Shown here: in pieces, positions 48,549-57,104 of the stretch
Position numbering within the stretch: the first letter of the stretch is position 1
Layout: the number at the start of each line of letters is the position of its first letter
Origin: Tropicimonas marinistellae
Lineage (GTDB): Bacteria > Pseudomonadota > Alphaproteobacteria > Rhodobacterales > Rhodobacteraceae
DNA length: 64,000 nucleotides
Direction: 5' to 3'
Assembly: GCF_001509585.1 (NCBI RefSeq)
Contig: NZ_LNCI01000001.1
Coordinates: 62,001 to 126,000 of the forward strand
Translations under genes and position numbers: made by a program
Notes under the pieces: generated by a model
The model's database searches: none
Seen by the model: only the letters and a program-made list of their open reading frames with translations
Told to the model about the DNA's origin: nothing

Positions 48549-48815
48549 ATGAACGAGACGGTCTTCTTCGACACGCTCCGTGAGGGGCTCTGGACTTCAG
48601 TCATGGTGTCTCTGCCGATCCTGTCGGTGGCGCTGGTCGCCGGTCTGACCGTCGGGCTGTTTCAAGCGCTGACCTCCGTTCAGGAAATGACCCTCACCTT
48701 TGTTCCGAAATTGCTGGCTATCGTGGTCGTGTTCTGGATGACGATGGGATTTATGAGCCGAAGCCTCGTCAGCTTTTTCACCGGAAGTATCATCCCGCTG
48801 GTACAGGAGATCTGA
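48549..48815 (+). CDS. fliQ: Flagellar export gate protein FliQ
   Basis: The 88-residue protein has two transmembrane helices (about 17-38 and 52-72) and begins MNETVFFDTLREGLWT. It contains ALTSVQEMTLTFVPKLLA, the classic FliQ loop. It forms part of the FliP-FliQ-FliR export channel. Its start is 5 bp after the fliE stop. Confidence 0.95.
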   Translation: MNETVFFDTLREGLWTSVMVSLPILSVALVAGLTVGLFQALTSVQEMTLTFVPKLLAIVVVFWMTMGFMSRSLVSFFTGSIIPLVQEI

Positions 48816-48818
48816 TCA

Positions 48819-49532
48819 ATGAGTATCGGATTTGTCACCCTTTCCCGCCAGTCCGGGTTGATGCGCGAAATGCAGACGATCTCAAACAACATAGCAAATC
48901 TCTCGACGACTGGATTTCGTAGAGAAGGCGTCGTGTTTTCGGAGTATATCGCGGCATCTGGCGGCAGTGATACGTCCGTCTCAATGTCCGCAGCTCGTGC
49001 GCGGCACGTCGACATGGCGCAGGGCGCGTTGGAGCCCACCGGCGGAATGCTGGATTTGGCGATTCAGGGTGAGGGCTTCTTTCAGGTTCAGACGCCAGAT
49101 GGCACGAGACTAACGCGCGCTGGGTCATTTGTGCCGAACGAGGCTGGCGATCTGGCCACACCGGACGGCCACCTCGTGCTCGACGAAGGTGGTGCGCCAA
49201 TATTCATCCCGCCAGACAGCGCATCCATTGCTGTCGCCGCCGATGGGACGCTAAGCGCCGATGGGCGCCCATTGTCCCGGATAGGTCTTTTCAGCCCCGC
49301 CGAGTCGGCCAGTCTCATCCATCAGTCCGGCTCTCTATTTGATGTCGAGGGTGAAGTCTTGCCGGCTGAGGCTGGCACGATCCAGCAAGGCTTCCTGGAG
49401 AGTTCAAACGTCAATCCGGTTGCGGAAATCACCCGGATGATCGAAGTGCAACGCGCTTATGAACTCGGCCAATCGCTTGCGGAGCGCAACGACAAGCGCG
49501 TTTCCAGCGTCACCGAAACCCTGGCACGATAG
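48819..49532 (+). CDS. flgF: Flagellar basal-body rod protein FlgF
   Basis: The 237-residue rod protein has the N-terminal motif QTISNNIANLSTTGFRRE and a C-terminal NVNPVAEITRMIEVQRAYE helix. Central LAIQGEGFFQVQTPDG is the FlgE/F/G beta domain signature. It precedes FlgG and is probably the proximal rod subunit. GGAG lies at about -14 to -11. Confidence 0.92.
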   Translation: MSIGFVTLSRQSGLMREMQTISNNIANLSTTGFRREGVVFSEYIAASGGSDTSVSMSAARARHVDMAQGALEPTGGMLDLAIQGEGFFQVQTPDGTRLTRAGSFVPNEAGDLATPDGHLVLDEGGAPIFIPPDSASIAVAADGTLSADGRPLSRIGLFSPAESASLIHQSGSLFDVEGEVLPAEAGTIQQGFLESSNVNPVAEITRMIEVQRAYELGQSLAERNDKRVSSVTETLAR

Positions 49533-49545
49533 TTCGGAGCAAGAA

Positions 49546-50331
49546 ATGCAAGCACTCAGAATCGCAGCCACGGGGATGACCGCACAGCAGATGCGAGTCG
49601 ATGTCATCTCCAACAACCTCGCAAATATGAGCACGACAGCCTACGACGCGCGCCGTGCCGAGTTTGCTGATCTGCACTATCAGCAGCATTCCAAGCCCGG
49701 TACGATCAACGCTGCAGACGGAACAATTTTGCCGACGGGGGTTCAGGTCGGGCTCGGCGTAAGGCCGACCGCCGTGACCGTGCTGTCGGAGCAGGGAACC
49801 CTCTCGGCCACAGGCGGCGATCTGGACGTCGCGATTGATGGTTCGGGATATCTGGAGGTCACTCTGCCAAGTGGCGCTTCCGCCTACTCCCGCGATGGCG
49901 CCCTGAAGCTTTCGGCCGACGGACTCATCGTCACGTCGGACGGATATGCGGTTGTGCCGGAAATCACGGTTCCGGACGATGCCCGCAGTCTTTCGATCAG
50001 CCCCGAGGGCGAGGTTTTCGCGTATTTCGATGGCGAGGTGGAAGCCGAGTCGTTGGGGGAATTCTCTCTTTCAAGCTTCTCGAACCCAAAGGGACTGGAA
50101 GCGATCGGAAGCAATCTATTCCTGGAGTCGGCAGCGTCTGGTCCGCCGAGCGTGGCGGCTCCCGGCGAGGATGGTCTGGGAACGATCCGTCAAGGTTATT
50201 TGGAAGACAGCTCGGTGGACGCTGTCCGCCAGATTACCGATCTGATCCAGGCGCAGCGTGGGTATGAATTGAACTCCAAGGTCATCACGGCCGCCGACCA
50301 GATGCTGGGAGCGACCACGCAAATCAGATGA
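49546..50331 (+). CDS. flgG: Flagellar distal rod protein FlgG
   Basis: The 261-residue distal rod protein has the rod motif ISNNLANMSTTAYDARR, central VAIDGSGYLEVTLPSG, and a C-terminal QITDLIQAQRGYELNSK that is diagnostic for FlgG. ATG 49546 starts MQALRIAATGMTAQQ; an in-frame upstream region is flgF sequence. The stop overlaps flgA (ATGATG). Confidence 0.94.
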   Translation: MQALRIAATGMTAQQMRVDVISNNLANMSTTAYDARRAEFADLHYQQHSKPGTINAADGTILPTGVQVGLGVRPTAVTVLSEQGTLSATGGDLDVAIDGSGYLEVTLPSGASAYSRDGALKLSADGLIVTSDGYAVVPEITVPDDARSLSISPEGEVFAYFDGEVEAESLGEFSLSSFSNPKGLEAIGSNLFLESAASGPPSVAAPGEDGLGTIRQGYLEDSSVDAVRQITDLIQAQRGYELNSKVITAADQMLGATTQIR

Positions 50332-50774
50332 TGTACCACGCCGCCTGCCTACTTGTTCTGACTTCTCTTGCCGGAACCGTCTCCGCGACGGCCGAGACGC
50401 TGGTTGCGACTCGAACCATTCGAAGCAACACCGTTCTGGTCGCCGCGGACCTTGCGACCATTCCCGACACGGTTTTCGGGGCGCTAACCGATCCGGACGA
50501 GGCTGTCGGAATGGAAGCCCGCGTCGTTTTGTATGCGGGCCGGCCGGTGCGCAGGGAGGACATCGGCCCACCGGCGGTGATCGAAAGAAACCAACTTGTC
50601 AGCCTCGTGTATCTGCAAGGCGGGCTTTCGATCAAAGCTGATGGACGATCGCTGGCACGCGCTGCAGCGGGGGAGCGTGTCCGTGCAATGAACCTCGCCT
50701 CCCGCGCTACGGTGACCGGAACGGTCGATCCCTCAGGACGAATCGTGATCGAGTCCGCCGTGGCGGACCACTAA
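50328..50774 (+). CDS. flgA: P-ring chaperone FlgA
   Basis: The 148-residue periplasmic chaperone for FlgI has an N-terminal signal peptide (AACLLVLTSLAGTVSATA) and a SAF/ChapFlgA domain from about residue 25: VATRTIRSNTVLVAADLATI, then AGRPVRREDIGPP. The first ATG at 50328 overlaps flgG; a second at 50331 is equally possible. flgH follows 27 bp later, so ring proteins are co-expressed. Confidence 0.9.
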   Translation: MMYHAACLLVLTSLAGTVSATAETLVATRTIRSNTVLVAADLATIPDTVFGALTDPDEAVGMEARVVLYAGRPVRREDIGPPAVIERNQLVSLVYLQGGLSIKADGRSLARAAAGERVRAMNLASRATVTGTVDPSGRIVIESAVADH

Positions 50775-50801
50775 GCAGTCATTGAACATGGAGTGACGCG
50801 C

Positions 50802-51530
50802 ATGCGCCGAACCGCAATTCTAGTCGCCTCAACACTTGTGCTTGTCGGTTGCGGGCGTGTCGCTGATGTCGGAAAGAGGCCGGAGTTCACGCCGACGTCG
50901 GATACATATGAACACCGTGCGATGTCGGTGATTTCCCTTCCGGAAACGGTTGAGCAGCACCGTCCAACTGACACAGCATCGCTTTGGAGCAGGGATCGTC
51001 AATCTCTTCTCGGGGACCGGCGTGCCAGCAAGCGCGGCGATATCATGACGGTCGTGATCGAGATAGACGAGAAGGCCGAGATATCCAATTCCACAGAGCG
51101 GTCTCGGAGCGCCGGTGAACAGATGGCTGTCACTGATTTTTTCGGCTTGCCGCAGAACATAGACACCAAACTGCCTGAGGGTGCGTCGATGAACCCGGCG
51201 GTCAAAACGAACTCCACAAGTTCATCGGAAGGGGATGGTTCTGTGCAGCGTCGAGAGAAGCTGACGCTCCGGGTCGCCGCGACGGTGGTCGAGGTTCTCC
51301 AAAATGGCGTGCTCAAGATCCAGGGTAGCCAGGAGGTCCGCGTGAACTTCGAGATTCGGGAACTCCTTGTCACGGGTTACGTACGGCCAGAGGATATCAC
51401 GCGCATGAACGAGATCACCTATGACAAGATCGCTTCCGCGCGGATCTCTTATGGCGGGCGCGGTCAGATTACCGACGTGCAGCAGCCGCGCTACGGCCAA
51501 CAGGTCGCTGATATCGTTCTGCCGTTCTAA
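50802..51530 (+). CDS. flgH: Flagellar L-ring protein FlgH
   Basis: The 242-residue outer-membrane L-ring lipoprotein has an N-terminal lipobox LVGC (about residue 14-17). Conserved segments are LWSRDRQSLLGDRRASKRGDI, VLKIQGSQEVRVNFE and the C-terminal GRGQITDVQQPRYGQQ. ATG 50802 follows GGAG better than the upstream GTG. It assembles around the rod at the outer membrane. It precedes a FliL-like gene. Confidence 0.94.
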   Translation: MRRTAILVASTLVLVGCGRVADVGKRPEFTPTSDTYEHRAMSVISLPETVEQHRPTDTASLWSRDRQSLLGDRRASKRGDIMTVVIEIDEKAEISNSTERSRSAGEQMAVTDFFGLPQNIDTKLPEGASMNPAVKTNSTSSSEGDGSVQRREKLTLRVAATVVEVLQNGVLKIQGSQEVRVNFEIRELLVTGYVRPEDITRMNEITYDKIASARISYGGRGQITDVQQPRYGQQVADIVLPF

Positions 51531-51541
51531 CGGAGGTTCGC

Positions 51542-52111
51542 ATGCGACTCATTATTCCGATCGTTCTTACCGTTGTCGGGACTGGCACAGGGTTGGCAGC
51601 AGGGCATTTCTTCAAACCCGATGCCAACCTGACCGGTGCGGGGGCGCATGACGCCGTCGAATCGCACGATGTCCACGGCGAACCCGGCAATGGCGCCAAG
51701 GAAACCAGTCATCCCGACGGGTATGCAGAGTCGCACACCGATATCAGTGTACCTCCAAACCACAGCGCCGAGCGCGGCGACTTGTCGGAAAGCGAATTCG
51801 TCAAACTCAACAACCAGTTTATTGTCCCGATTCTGGAAAACGGACGGATGCGTTCCATGGTTGTTTTGTCGCTCACCTTGGAAACTGCGATTGGCAGAAA
51901 GGAAAAGGTCTATGCGCTCGAGCCGAAGATTCGTGACGGCTTGTTGCAGGTCTTGTTCGACCATGCCAATGCCGGCGGTTTCGACGGCACATTTACGTCT
52001 GGGCGCGCGTTGGACCATTTGCGCCTCGCTCTTCAGGAGGAAAGTCAGCGGATTGTTGGTGGCGGAGTGCGTGATGTGCTTGTGACTGATATCGCGCGGC
52101 AGGACATGTGA
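51542..52111 (+). CDS. FliL-like protein (second FliL-type gene)
   Basis: The 189-residue bitopic membrane protein has one N-terminal helix (about 3-22), then a Gly/His-rich linker (about 27-80), and a C-terminal domain like FliL: FVKLNNQFIVPILENGRMRSMVVLSLTLE and GLLQVLFDHANAG. FliL proteins stabilise stator-rotor contact in the periplasm. A second FliL-type gene lies at 55574. It follows flgH by 11 bp with a GGAGG site. Its role as a rhodobacterial paralogue is inferred. Confidence 0.72.
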   Translation: MRLIIPIVLTVVGTGTGLAAGHFFKPDANLTGAGAHDAVESHDVHGEPGNGAKETSHPDGYAESHTDISVPPNHSAERGDLSESEFVKLNNQFIVPILENGRMRSMVVLSLTLETAIGRKEKVYALEPKIRDGLLQVLFDHANAGGFDGTFTSGRALDHLRLALQEESQRIVGGGVRDVLVTDIARQDM

Positions 52112-52195
52112 GAATTCCTATCCTCTGCGTTCGGCGGTGCAATTGCGCCTGGCGTGGGCAATACCGACACGTTCCAGCCTTGGCTTGGGGTATCT

Positions 52196-52945
52196 TCAGA
52201 AGTATCCGCGGACAAGTGCCTCGGATATGAGTGACCAACCGTCGGCGATTGCGAAGAATGCCAGCTTGAACGGAAGCGATACCAGGGCGGGCGGTACCAT
52301 CATCATCCCCATCGACATTAGAATCGCGGCCACGACCAGATCGATGATTAGAAATGGCAGGAAGATCAGAAAGCCAATCTCGAAGGCCGTGGAGATCTCG
52401 CTCAGCAGGAATCCGGGGATCAGCACCGACATTGGTGGATTTTGTGGACTAAACCCTCCAAGGTCGCCGGAGTGGCGAAGCGCCGCCATCCTTTCGATCG
52501 TTTCCGGGTCTGCGCGCGAGACCATGAACCTTTCAAAGGGAACGAGGATTCGCTCCATTGCGGCAGGTGCATCTAGTTCGTCCTCCAAGAGCGGATGCAA
52601 ACCATCTGTCCAAGCCTCAGTGAAGACAGGATCCATGACATAATAGGTCAGCACCAGCGCAAGAGAGACGATCAGCATATTGGGGGGCGACTGCTGCAAA
52701 CCGATCGCTTGACGCAGGATCGACAGCACGGTGACAATCAGCGGGAAGCAAGTCACCATTATCAGTAGCCCGGGAGCGAAGCTGAGAAACCCAACAAGTA
52801 GGAAAAGTTGGATGCTTGTCGCCGTCAATGACCCCCCGTCTCCGAGCGACAGAACCACTTCCTGCGCTTCCGCTGGAGACGTTGCCAAGAAACTAATCGT
52901 GATCACGACCCCGACCGGGGCGACCCACTTTGGCGTCAGCATCAT
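52196..52945 (-). CDS. fliP: Flagellar export gate protein FliP
   Basis: The 249-residue export gate protein starts with a cleavable-type signal (ITISFLATSPAEA). It has FliP landmarks LLIMVTCFPLIVTVLSILRQAIGLQQSPPN and ALVSLPFKLAFFAIADGW, near the C-terminus. It overlaps the fliN stop (ATGA), making it last in the fliF-fliH-fliN-fliP operon. It assembles the export channel with FliQ and FliR. Confidence 0.95.
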   Translation of the reverse strand: MMLTPKWVAPVGVVITISFLATSPAEAQEVVLSLGDGGSLTATSIQLFLLVGFLSFAPGLLIMVTCFPLIVTVLSILRQAIGLQQSPPNMLIVSLALVLTYYVMDPVFTEAWTDGLHPLLEDELDAPAAMERILVPFERFMVSRADPETIERMAALRHSGDLGGFSPQNPPMSVLIPGFLLSEISTAFEIGFLIFLPFLIIDLVVAAILMSMGMMMVPPALVSLPFKLAFFAIADGWSLISEALVRGYF

Positions 52946-53229
52946 AGTTTGAGGCTCTCGCCGCCTTCGGTTAACTCGGTCAAACGCACCGCGAGTTGCC
53001 CTTCCTGATTGCCGGTTTGCTCGATGAGTTGGCCGCGCGCTATCAAGCGGTCGCCAACGTATAGCTCGACCGGATCGTCAACACGCTTGTCGAGTGACAG
53101 AACCGCATTTCGCTGCATTTCGAGCAGTTCTGAAATCGTCGGATGGGCATGCCCCACAGAGACGACGATTTCGACAGGCACCCTTGAGAAAGGATTCGAC
53201 CGAACGTTTTTATTCTCGGTATCAGGCAT
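52942..53229 (-). CDS. fliN: Flagellar motor switch protein FliN
   Basis: The 95-residue C-ring protein is the SpoA-domain type: VPVEIVVSVGHAHPTISELL and DDPVELYVGDRLIARGQL are the characteristic strands of FliN. It starts at 53229 and overlaps both fliH and fliP. FliN also binds FliH at the export gate. No FliM or FliG gene is in the window. Confidence 0.9.
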   Translation of the reverse strand: MPDTENKNVRSNPFSRVPVEIVVSVGHAHPTISELLEMQRNAVLSLDKRVDDPVELYVGDRLIARGQLIEQTGNQEGQLAVRLTELTEGGESLKL

Positions 53230-53827
53230 GGCATGCTCCCTGAACGGTATCGGTGGATTCGAAGTAGTCGGAAACGGCATCGGAGAGTTCGAGTAGAACC
53301 GTGTCGAGGTCGAGTTTTTCTTCCGATTTTCCCAAACGTAGGTAGGCTTGTCCCTCACCCAGGGTGGGTTCGACCTGAACAGTTAACGGGGGCGCGACTT
53401 TACCGGCCAGCAATGTCCTGAAACGGTTTGCGTTTTCTGGCGAAACGATGATTTGCACTGGTGTTTCGGAAGCTTCATCTGAAATACTCGCCAAGCGTTC
53501 GACGATCATTTCACCGAGCGATGTCTTAAGTGTTTTCGGCAGGATTTTTTCGACCATACCCCGCAGAATCCCTTCCATTTCGCATAACACTGCGGTCCGA
53601 GCCTCGTGGTACGTAAAGGAGAGCTGTTGGAGGTTATCTGCGAATTCCTGCGAAATGCTGTCCTGCTGTTGATTGTGTGCCTGTGCCGCGTCGTCCCACC
53701 CGGCCTTGTAACCATTGTCGAAGGACTGGAGGCGCTCCTCTTCCAGCTCGGATTCCGGCAGCTTCACCACCGAGGCGCCGGACTCAGGCTCCGTGTCGAA
53801 GCATTCAAGCTTGAGTGGTCTTCCCAT
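53222..53827 (-). CDS. fliH: FliH-like export ATPase regulator
   Basis: The 201-residue protein has a central coiled coil (about 30-75, LQSFDNGYKAGWDDAAQAH then QLSFTYHEARTAVLCEM) and a C-terminal domain VEPTLGEGQAYLRLG typical of FliH/HrpE proteins. FliH restrains FliI and tethers it to FliN. It is encoded between fliF and fliN, overlapping both by 1-8 bp. FliH proteins diverge strongly, so assignment is partly by place. Confidence 0.82.
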   Translation of the reverse strand: MGRPLKLECFDTEPESGASVVKLPESELEEERLQSFDNGYKAGWDDAAQAHNQQQDSISQEFADNLQQLSFTYHEARTAVLCEMEGILRGMVEKILPKTLKTSLGEMIVERLASISDEASETPVQIIVSPENANRFRTLLAGKVAPPLTVQVEPTLGEGQAYLRLGKSEEKLDLDTVLLELSDAVSDYFESTDTVQGACHA

Positions 53828-55452
53828 CAGGCATCCCTCCTGTCGTCTTCCATCCAGCTGCGCAGCACTTCGACGGTTTCCTGCTGCCGCTCGTTGATGA
53901 GTGACCTAAGTCGTGCGACCGGATCGATGTCAGGGCTAGGGAGGTCTGGTAGTCCTCCGAAGCCGGAATCATCTCCCATGTCAAAGTCCGTGACGACCTG
54001 CATGTCTGGCGCGAAGCTGTCGTCGGCGATTTCACCGGTGAGGGCTGGGGCGGGCGGTATGGCGGTAGATCCAACAGTCGCATCGGATGACGCCTGCAAC
54101 TCCAGCGCCTTGGCTGGAGCAGTGCGTGTCAGGATTGGTCGCACGACAAAGAGACCAAGAATGAGAGCCACGATCGCCAGTCCGGCAACTTGCAGGATGC
54201 GAGTTAGGTCGAGTCGGTCAAGCAGACTATGAGCGGCGGTGTCTACGCCTTCCGCGTATGGTTCAAAGGCCATGGATCGAATGGTGATTTGATCCCCGCG
54301 GTCCGCGTCGTATCCTACGGCGGCGGCAATGAGCGACTCCAAGTCCGCGAGTTCTTCTTCCGAGCGCGGAGTGGTTACTTCCGCGCCGGAGGAATCGGTC
54401 GTCGTCGTCGCATTCACGAGAACGGCGACGGTCACTCTGCGGATCGCCCCAGGCACCTTCAACACTTCGCGATGCGTTTCGGAGACTTCGAAATTCACCC
54501 GTTCCCGGCTCTCGCTGTTCTGGCTGGATGATTGTGCGCCGTCCGACGCGGCGTCGCCGTCTGGGAGGTTGCTGGCCACAGACACGGCGCCCGATACCCC
54601 GCCTTGGCTGTTGGTGCTCCGTTCTTCGGTCTCGGTGCTGATTGCCACGCGTCCCTCCGGATCGAACCGGCGCTCGGTGATCGATTCGCGCTCCGTGACC
54701 GTTTCAACGCTCACTTCGACGACGGCGTTGCCGGGGCCCACATGTGCCTCGAGCAGTCGCTCGACGTTGCGCTTCAACCCCTCCGCCTTTCTTCCGTTTT
54801 CTGCTGGTTGCGAGTCATCCGATCCCTGAACGAGACCGCTGTCGCCATCGATCACGGTGACATCGTCAGGCTGCAAACCCGAAACAGCCGAGGCGACGAG
54901 GAAGCGGAAAGAGCGAGCTTGTGAGGCCGTCAGGCCATTTGCGGTGGCACTAACCGAAACCGATGCGGACATGTCGCCGTTGCTGCGAAATCCCCGGCTG
55001 GGGGACGCCGAGATATGAACACGGGCACTCCGCACTTGGCGAGTCGCTGTGATCGTGCGCGCCAGTTCGCCCTCTTTCGCGCGCCAGTACGCGGCGTCGA
55101 ACATCTGTGACGTCGTACCGAAACCGTTGAGTCCGTCGAGCAACTCGTACCCGGCACTCCCGTTCGAGGGTAGTGATTGGCTGGCGAGGACCATGCGGAT
55201 CTCGTCGCGTGACGCGGCGTCGACATAAATCGCGCTCCCTCGGACGTCGTAGGATACGCCCCTCTGTTCCAGCGCGGTCACGACCTCACCAGCGGCGCCG
55301 CTTTCCAACCCTGCGTACAGCAGCTCCATTGGCCGGGTCGCCGCGATTCGTGACAGCAGGAGCACTGCTGCAAACACCGCGATGGCGGCTGCGACGACGA
55401 TTATTCGACGCCGGCTGTCCAGGTTGGACCAGGTTTCGAGAACGTTCTGCAC
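53827..55452 (-). CDS. fliF: Flagellar MS-ring protein FliF
   Basis: The 541-residue MS-ring protein has a first transmembrane helix near residue 18-40 (RIIVVAAAIAVFAAVLLLS). The YscJ/FliF domain contains LLDGLNGFGTTSQMFDAAYWRAKEGEL and VHISASPSRGF. The second helix near residue 420-440 is followed by a cytoplasmic tail that would bind FliG. It heads the minus operon fliF-fliH-fliN-fliP and is divergent from fliL. Confidence 0.96.
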   Translation of the reverse strand: MQNVLETWSNLDSRRRIIVVAAAIAVFAAVLLLSRIAATRPMELLYAGLESGAAGEVVTALEQRGVSYDVRGSAIYVDAASRDEIRMVLASQSLPSNGSAGYELLDGLNGFGTTSQMFDAAYWRAKEGELARTITATRQVRSARVHISASPSRGFRSNGDMSASVSVSATANGLTASQARSFRFLVASAVSGLQPDDVTVIDGDSGLVQGSDDSQPAENGRKAEGLKRNVERLLEAHVGPGNAVVEVSVETVTERESITERRFDPEGRVAISTETEERSTNSQGGVSGAVSVASNLPDGDAASDGAQSSSQNSESRERVNFEVSETHREVLKVPGAIRRVTVAVLVNATTTTDSSGAEVTTPRSEEELADLESLIAAAVGYDADRGDQITIRSMAFEPYAEGVDTAAHSLLDRLDLTRILQVAGLAIVALILGLFVVRPILTRTAPAKALELQASSDATVGSTAIPPAPALTGEIADDSFAPDMQVVTDFDMGDDSGFGGLPDLPSPDIDPVARLRSLINERQQETVEVLRSWMEDDRRDA

Positions 55453-55511
55453 GCGACAACCTCCGTTCGCTTGGGCTTCTGCCCTGCGACGGCATCATTG
55501 GAATATCTCGC

Positions 55512-55526
55512 TTAACAATCGGTTAG
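55512..55526. promoter_or_regulatory. CtrA-like box between fliF and fliL
   Basis: The sequence is TTAA-CAATCGG-TTAG, a one-base mismatch from TTAA-N7-TTAA. It lies 60 bp from fliF and 48 bp from fliL, the same geometry as the other divergent flagellar promoters. Confidence 0.55.
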
Positions 55527-55573
55527 CCGTTGGTGGGGTATCACGAGATCAACACGCTTACGGGGACAGGGAA

Positions 55574-56059
55574 ATGTCGGACACCCAGGTTGCAGAAACG
55601 GAACCGGACGGCAAAAAGAAGGGCGGGGTCGTATCGGTCGGTATCGGGCTGCTGCTGGCGACAGTCCTCGGTGGGGCAGGGTTCTACGCTACCTATTCGG
55701 GCATGCTCGATTTCGAGCCGTCGCCGAACGCGGGTCATGAGGCCGAGGGGTCTGCGCTCGATGTAACATTCGTGCAGATTGAGCCCATTCTGGTGTCGCT
55801 TGCGGGCGGCGATCAACTTCGGCATTTGCGTTTTCGCGCCCACGTGGAGGTCGCGCCAGGCGCGGCGGAAACCGTGACGTCTCTGATGCCGCGCATACTG
55901 GACGTGCTGAACGGATATCTCCGCGCGCTTGACGAAGAGGAACTCGAACGCCCGTCATCGCTCATCCGTATCCGTTCCCAGATGCTGCGGCGCATCCAAA
56001 TTGTCGTCGGCGAGGGGCGTGTACACGACCTGCTGGTCACAGAATTCGTGCTGAACTAG
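55574..56059 (+). CDS. fliL: Flagellar basal body-associated protein FliL
   Basis: The 161-residue inner-membrane protein has a basic N-terminus, a helix at about 18-40 (VVSVGIGLLLATVLGGAGFYA), and a periplasmic FliL domain: VTFVQIEPILVSLAGG and LRFRAHVEVAPGAA. It supports torque generation by the stator. It opens the operon that continues with a small coiled-coil protein, MotE, MotA and a large exported protein. Confidence 0.9.
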   Translation: MSDTQVAETEPDGKKKGGVVSVGIGLLLATVLGGAGFYATYSGMLDFEPSPNAGHEAEGSALDVTFVQIEPILVSLAGGDQLRHLRFRAHVEVAPGAAETVTSLMPRILDVLNGYLRALDEEELERPSSLIRIRSQMLRRIQIVVGEGRVHDLLVTEFVLN

Positions 56060-56065
56060 GAGACA

Positions 56066-56437
56066 ATGATGGCGCTGATTGCCGACGCATTTCTCATCGC
56101 CGGAGCCCTCGGGGCCGCGCTGTATTGCTATGTTCTTTCGCGACGTTTGGCTCGTTTCACAAACCTGGAAAACGGGGTCGGAGGGGCGGTCGCAGTACTG
56201 TCCGTTCAGGTCGACGAGATGACGAAAGCGCTTGAAACGGCGCGGGCGACGTCTCAGGCCTCCGCCGAAAAGCTGGAGCAACTGACTGAGCGGGCCGAGG
56301 CCGCTGCCGAACGGATCGAGCTTTTGCTCGCGTCCCTACACGACATTCCCGAACAAGGGCCAACTCCGGGTGCGCAAGGGAAAGAGCGGGTTGTTCGGCG
56401 TACACGACGGGGCAATCCTGAGGAAGCCCGGACATGA
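56066..56437 (+). CDS. Small membrane coiled-coil protein of the motor operon
   Basis: The 123-residue protein has one N-terminal transmembrane helix (about 4-24) then a coiled coil (about 45-95, VDEMTKALETARAT and LEQLTERAEAAAERIELLL) and a basic tail. It resembles the small DUF6468-type proteins near MotE genes, but I only suggest this. ATG 56066 and ATG 56069 are both possible. It overlaps motE by 4 bp. It might be a scaffold for the stator or the export apparatus. Confidence 0.6.
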   Translation: MMALIADAFLIAGALGAALYCYVLSRRLARFTNLENGVGGAVAVLSVQVDEMTKALETARATSQASAEKLEQLTERAEAAAERIELLLASLHDIPEQGPTPGAQGKERVVRRTRRGNPEEART

Positions 56438-57030
56438 AATCACGCAAGTTCAAGCGACGCTTAGGTAAAGGGGCCTTGTCTATCATAGCGCTGCTGTTTT
56501 TTGCGTCTGGCATAATCAGATTTGCCGGGAGCGCCGGTCCGGTGCTCGCCCGCGGTCTCGACAACGTGGAGTTTGCACGCGCCGAAGCCAAGAGCGCAGG
56601 AGTAAAGGTATGCGAGACCGACGGTGACCTGCGTGGTGCAATCCGCGTTCTGCAAGATCGTGCAGACGAACTCGACAGGCGCGAGGAAAGCATCGAACAC
56701 CGGTTTCAGACGCTTGCCATGGCGGAGAAGGAAATCCGGTTAAACCTGTCCGCACTGGCTGAGGCGGAAGACGCGCTCAAATCAACTCTCGCTCTAGCCG
56801 ATGGCGCGGCTGAATCCGACATCGACAAGCTTGCGAAGGTCTATGAAGCCATGAAGCCCAAAGATGCCGCAGCCGTATTCGAGGAAATGGACCCGAGGTT
56901 TGCTGCCGGTTTCCTTGCCCGTATGGCACCTGCTGCAGCCGCGTCGGTGCTGTCAGGCCTATCGTCTGAAAAAGCCTATACCGTCAGCGTTGTCCTCGCT
57001 GGAAGAAATTCTGATGTTCCAACCAATTAG
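56434..57030 (+). CDS. MotE family protein
   Basis: The 198-residue protein has an N-terminal membrane segment (about 14-34), a periplasmic coiled coil with REESIEHRFQTLAMAEKEIRL, and a C-terminal MgtE-N-like domain (AKVYEAMKPKDAAAVFEEM and FLARMAPAAAASVLSGL). This is the architecture of MotE, a periplasmic chaperone for stator component MotC in rhizobia. It lies between the coiled-coil gene and motA. Confidence 0.83.
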   Translation: MKSRKFKRRLGKGALSIIALLFFASGIIRFAGSAGPVLARGLDNVEFARAEAKSAGVKVCETDGDLRGAIRVLQDRADELDRREESIEHRFQTLAMAEKEIRLNLSALAEAEDALKSTLALADGAAESDIDKLAKVYEAMKPKDAAAVFEEMDPRFAAGFLARMAPAAAASVLSGLSSEKAYTVSVVLAGRNSDVPTN

Positions 57031-57104
57031 CGCACAATCAGCCAATATTAACTGATGCCTGTCAGCCTGCCGAGCAGTTGCTACATCGCTAGCGGAGCGA
57101 ACGC

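Noticed and set aside
57027-57052. Further CtrA-like site upstream of motA
   Set aside because: Only half-sites (TTAG with TCAG, and a single TTAAC) are present, and motA is close enough to motE to be read through.
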